6,958 nucleotides of DNA from Spirochaetota bacterium. GTDB taxonomy: Bacteria; Spirochaetota; GWE2-31-10; MWDO01. This document shows, one piece after another, positions 5,349 through 6,958 of the stretch. Location of the stretch: positions 1-6,958 of the forward strand of contig JAGOCL010000130.1 in the NCBI GenBank assembly GCA_017998755.1. Direction: 5' to 3'. Position numbers and translations under genes: made by a program. The notes below the pieces were generated by a model, which had not been told where the DNA came from, did not search any database, and worked only from the letters and a program-made list of their open reading frames with translations. Position 1 is the stretch's first letter; the number at the start of each line of letters is the position of its first letter.

Positions 5349-6958
5349 TTATTTTGTTAAAATCGGCTCTATCCATACAGCCGAATCGTCTTCATGACCG
5401 TCTCCGGTATCCAGAACCAAAAGCTCTAAAGTAGACGCTTTTGAAACGTCGATATCGAACGGCAGAGGGGGATTGTCTGTCGTTAATTTACCGGTCGTAA
5501 ATGTTAGCTCGCCGTCTAAATATATACGCATTTCCAGAAAATTTTGTCTGACCGAGTCTGTTTCGAGTTTGCCCGCCATTCCGGAAAATCTCTCAAATCC
5601 TATCCCTTTTATGTCAAACTTCATACAGCAGTTTGAGAATACCCCAAAACCTCGACGATAAGTCTCGCCGCAAATTTTTATAGGATCGCCCTTATAATCG
5701 GAGTCGACTTTGACCGAGTAAAAATCCTGAGCGGAGAAATAAGGTTCGATATCCGTCAAACTATACTCTTTGAAGTCGTTGTTAGTAACTAATATTTTAG
5801 AGATCGTATAATCAAAATTCTCTAAATAGTTCTTCTGATATTCGTAATAATTCGTCAGAATCTGCTTGTATCTTATCGCGATATCCGTCTCCGTTTCTGA
5901 AATATCGTCAAAATCGTAAATATTAGTTTCAATATTAAACAAGCTTAGCTTGTTTTCGTTAAAATTTAGTATCGCTTTATATTTTCCATCGCGAAGTCCT
6001 ATATCGACGTTTTTCTCTCCGCAGGCAAAAAAGCGCATTTTGCCGACGTTTCTTTTAAGGAGAGACTCTCCTTGCGATCCGACGGGCTGGTCGAGATTCA
6101 TAATATCGGCTGTTGTCGCGAAAATATCGGCTACGTTAGTAGTCGTTTCCAGTTCGTAGTAGTTATCAAAAATTACCGGATTAAATATAATTCCGGGAAT
6201 TCTGACGTTCTCTTCAAAAATATAATTCTCATGCCCAAAGTTACCCTTGTGTTGATCGAACGCCTCGCCGTGGTCCGCAAGAAAAAAGATTATCGTGTCT
6301 TCGATAAGTCCTCTCTCCTCCAGCCCTTTATACATCATTTTAAAAATTTCATCAACAAAAAAAAGGTTATTAAGGTACTCCTCGTATAAATTTTGGGGGT
6401 CTTGTTTGTATTTTGGAGCATCGTCCGGTATATCGTAAGGGTGATGCGGCGAAATTGGAACAAACGTCAAAAAGAAATTTTTGTTATCTGCAATTTTTTT
6501 ATCTATCCACTTAAGCCCCTCTTTTACCATATATCTATCGTCTATTCCCCAACTCGCCGTTTTAGCTTCCGGATAGAGTTGTTTGAGATATTTAGCGTCG
6601 GCAAGGTAATCAAAATCTCTGTTTTTTAAAAACGCCAATTTATTGTAAAAGGAAAAGGCGCCGCCGTGAATCAACGCCGATTTGTAATCTTTAGTTTTAA
6701 GTAAAGAGCTTAAGGCCGGCGTATTTATCTCGGGATTTATCAAAGTCAGCGACTTATATCCGGGGTATCCTCCAAGTCCGGTCAATAAAGAGATCAAAGT
6801 GTTGATACTTCTTACGCCCGTCGTGTAAAAATTTTTTAACAGCAAAGCGTTGGATAACTTGCTCGTCATAAAAGGCGCGACATTCTCTTTTGCTCCGTAC
6901 ATAGGATAGTAGCCGGCGAACGTGGATTCGGAAAGGTAATATATGATATTAAATTTTT
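5349..6958 (-). CDS. LtaS-like sulfatase/phosphotransferase-family protein with C-terminal NPCBM domain, 5' end missing
   Basis: The frame is open past the Met at 6902 to the window edge, giving 535 visible residues; numbering here is from the first whole codon (6956). Upstream of that Met lies NIIYYLSEST (3-12), the first strand of the alkaline-phosphatase superfamily with its metal-binding Glu10, so the Met is internal. The nucleophile region is GVRSINTLISLLTG (47-60), where Ser50 aligns with the Thr/Ser after Arg in LtaS-like proteins. SPHHPYD (169-175), LADHGE (226-231) and GHENYIFEENVRIP (241-254) supply the other metal and substrate residues. LRDGKYKAIL (321-330) is the usual core ending. 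Residues about 401-533 form an NPCBM carbohydrate-binding module with RRGFGVFSN and DTGDGHEDDSAVW. The missing N terminus would normally hold membrane helices. Likely work is transfer or removal of phospho- or sulfo-groups on a surface glycan; the substrate is unknown. It leads the cyclase by 16 bases. Confidence 0.85.
   Translation of the reverse strand, partial: KFNIIYYLSESTFAGYYPMYGAKENVAPFMTSKLSNALLLKNFYTTGVRSINTLISLLTGLGGYPGYKSLTLINPEINTPALSSLLKTKDYKSALIHGGAFSFYNKLAFLKNRDFDYLADAKYLKQLYPEAKTASWGIDDRYMVKEGLKWIDKKIADNKNFFLTFVPISPHHPYDIPDDAPKYKQDPQNLYEEYLNNLFFVDEIFKMMYKGLEERGLIEDTIIFFLADHGEAFDQHKGNFGHENYIFEENVRIPGIIFNPVIFDNYYELETTTNVADIFATTADIMNLDQPVGSQGESLLKRNVGKMRFFACGEKNVDIGLRDGKYKAILNFNENKLSLFNIETNIYDFDDISETETDIAIRYKQILTNYYEYQKNYLENFDYTISKILVTNNDFKEYSLTDIEPYFSAQDFYSVKVDSDYKGDPIKICGETYRRGFGVFSNCCMKFDIKGIGFERFSGMAGKLETDSVRQNFLEMRIYLDGELTFTTGKLTTDNPPLPFDIDVSKASTLELLVLDTGDGHEDDSAVWIEPILTK

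Noticed and set aside
5950..6629. Several plus-strand open frames opposite the LtaS-like gene (5950-6159, 6072-6389, 6393-6629)
   Set aside because: They are shadows of a strongly conserved minus-strand gene; none has a credible ribosome-binding site or domain.

Overview
The window reads as chromosomal DNA from a low-GC (about one third by eye) diderm bacterium. A SPOR-domain protein, MltG, a CapA-type protein with a signal peptide and an alkaline-phosphatase-superfamily enzyme with an NPCBM domain all point to cell-envelope work. Start codons are often not ATG (two TTG, two GTG). No rRNA, tRNA, CRISPR array, insertion sequence or phage gene is visible. The phylum cannot be fixed from these genes; Elusimicrobiota-like or spirochaete-like bacteria are guesses only.

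Layout: (1) Bases 1-1144, minus strand: mltG (murein endolytic transglycosylase, TTG start) followed by the beginning of a U32-family gene. The U32 gene starts at a TTG one base past the mltG stop, with its ribosome-binding site inside the mltG 3' end. (2) Bases 1145-2171: about 1 kb with no intact gene. It contains a frameshifted orphan gene on the minus strand (1325-1829) with a good ribosome-binding site and a near-consensus promoter overlapped by a 16-bp dyad. A divergent promoter for the plus-strand genes lies beside it. (3) Bases 2172-4111, plus strand: a membrane-anchored SPOR protein, then a CapA/PGA_cap-family protein 20 bases later. (4) Bases 4112-4222: a convergent intergenic region holding two perfect inverted repeats. 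It also carries a fully consensus promoter (TTGACA, 17 bp, TATAAT) on the minus strand that points into the 3' end of the capA-like gene. (5) Bases 4223-6958, minus strand: an LtaS-like phospho-/sulfo-transferase or hydrolase with a C-terminal NPCBM domain (5' end outside the window), followed 16 bases later by a class III adenylate cyclase with a degenerate receiver domain.

Working together: MltG cleaves nascent glycan strands, the SPOR protein should bind denuded septal peptidoglycan, and the CapA-like and LtaS-like proteins probably act on surface polymers. The cyclase is the only clear signalling gene and shares a transcription unit with the LtaS-like enzyme; a cAMP link to envelope modification is inference. 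No fully new system is evident. The best leads are the pseudo-receiver cyclase next to the LtaS-NPCBM fusion, the consensus antisense promoter, the strongly promoted but frameshifted orphan, and a possible leaderless mRNA for the CapA-like protein.
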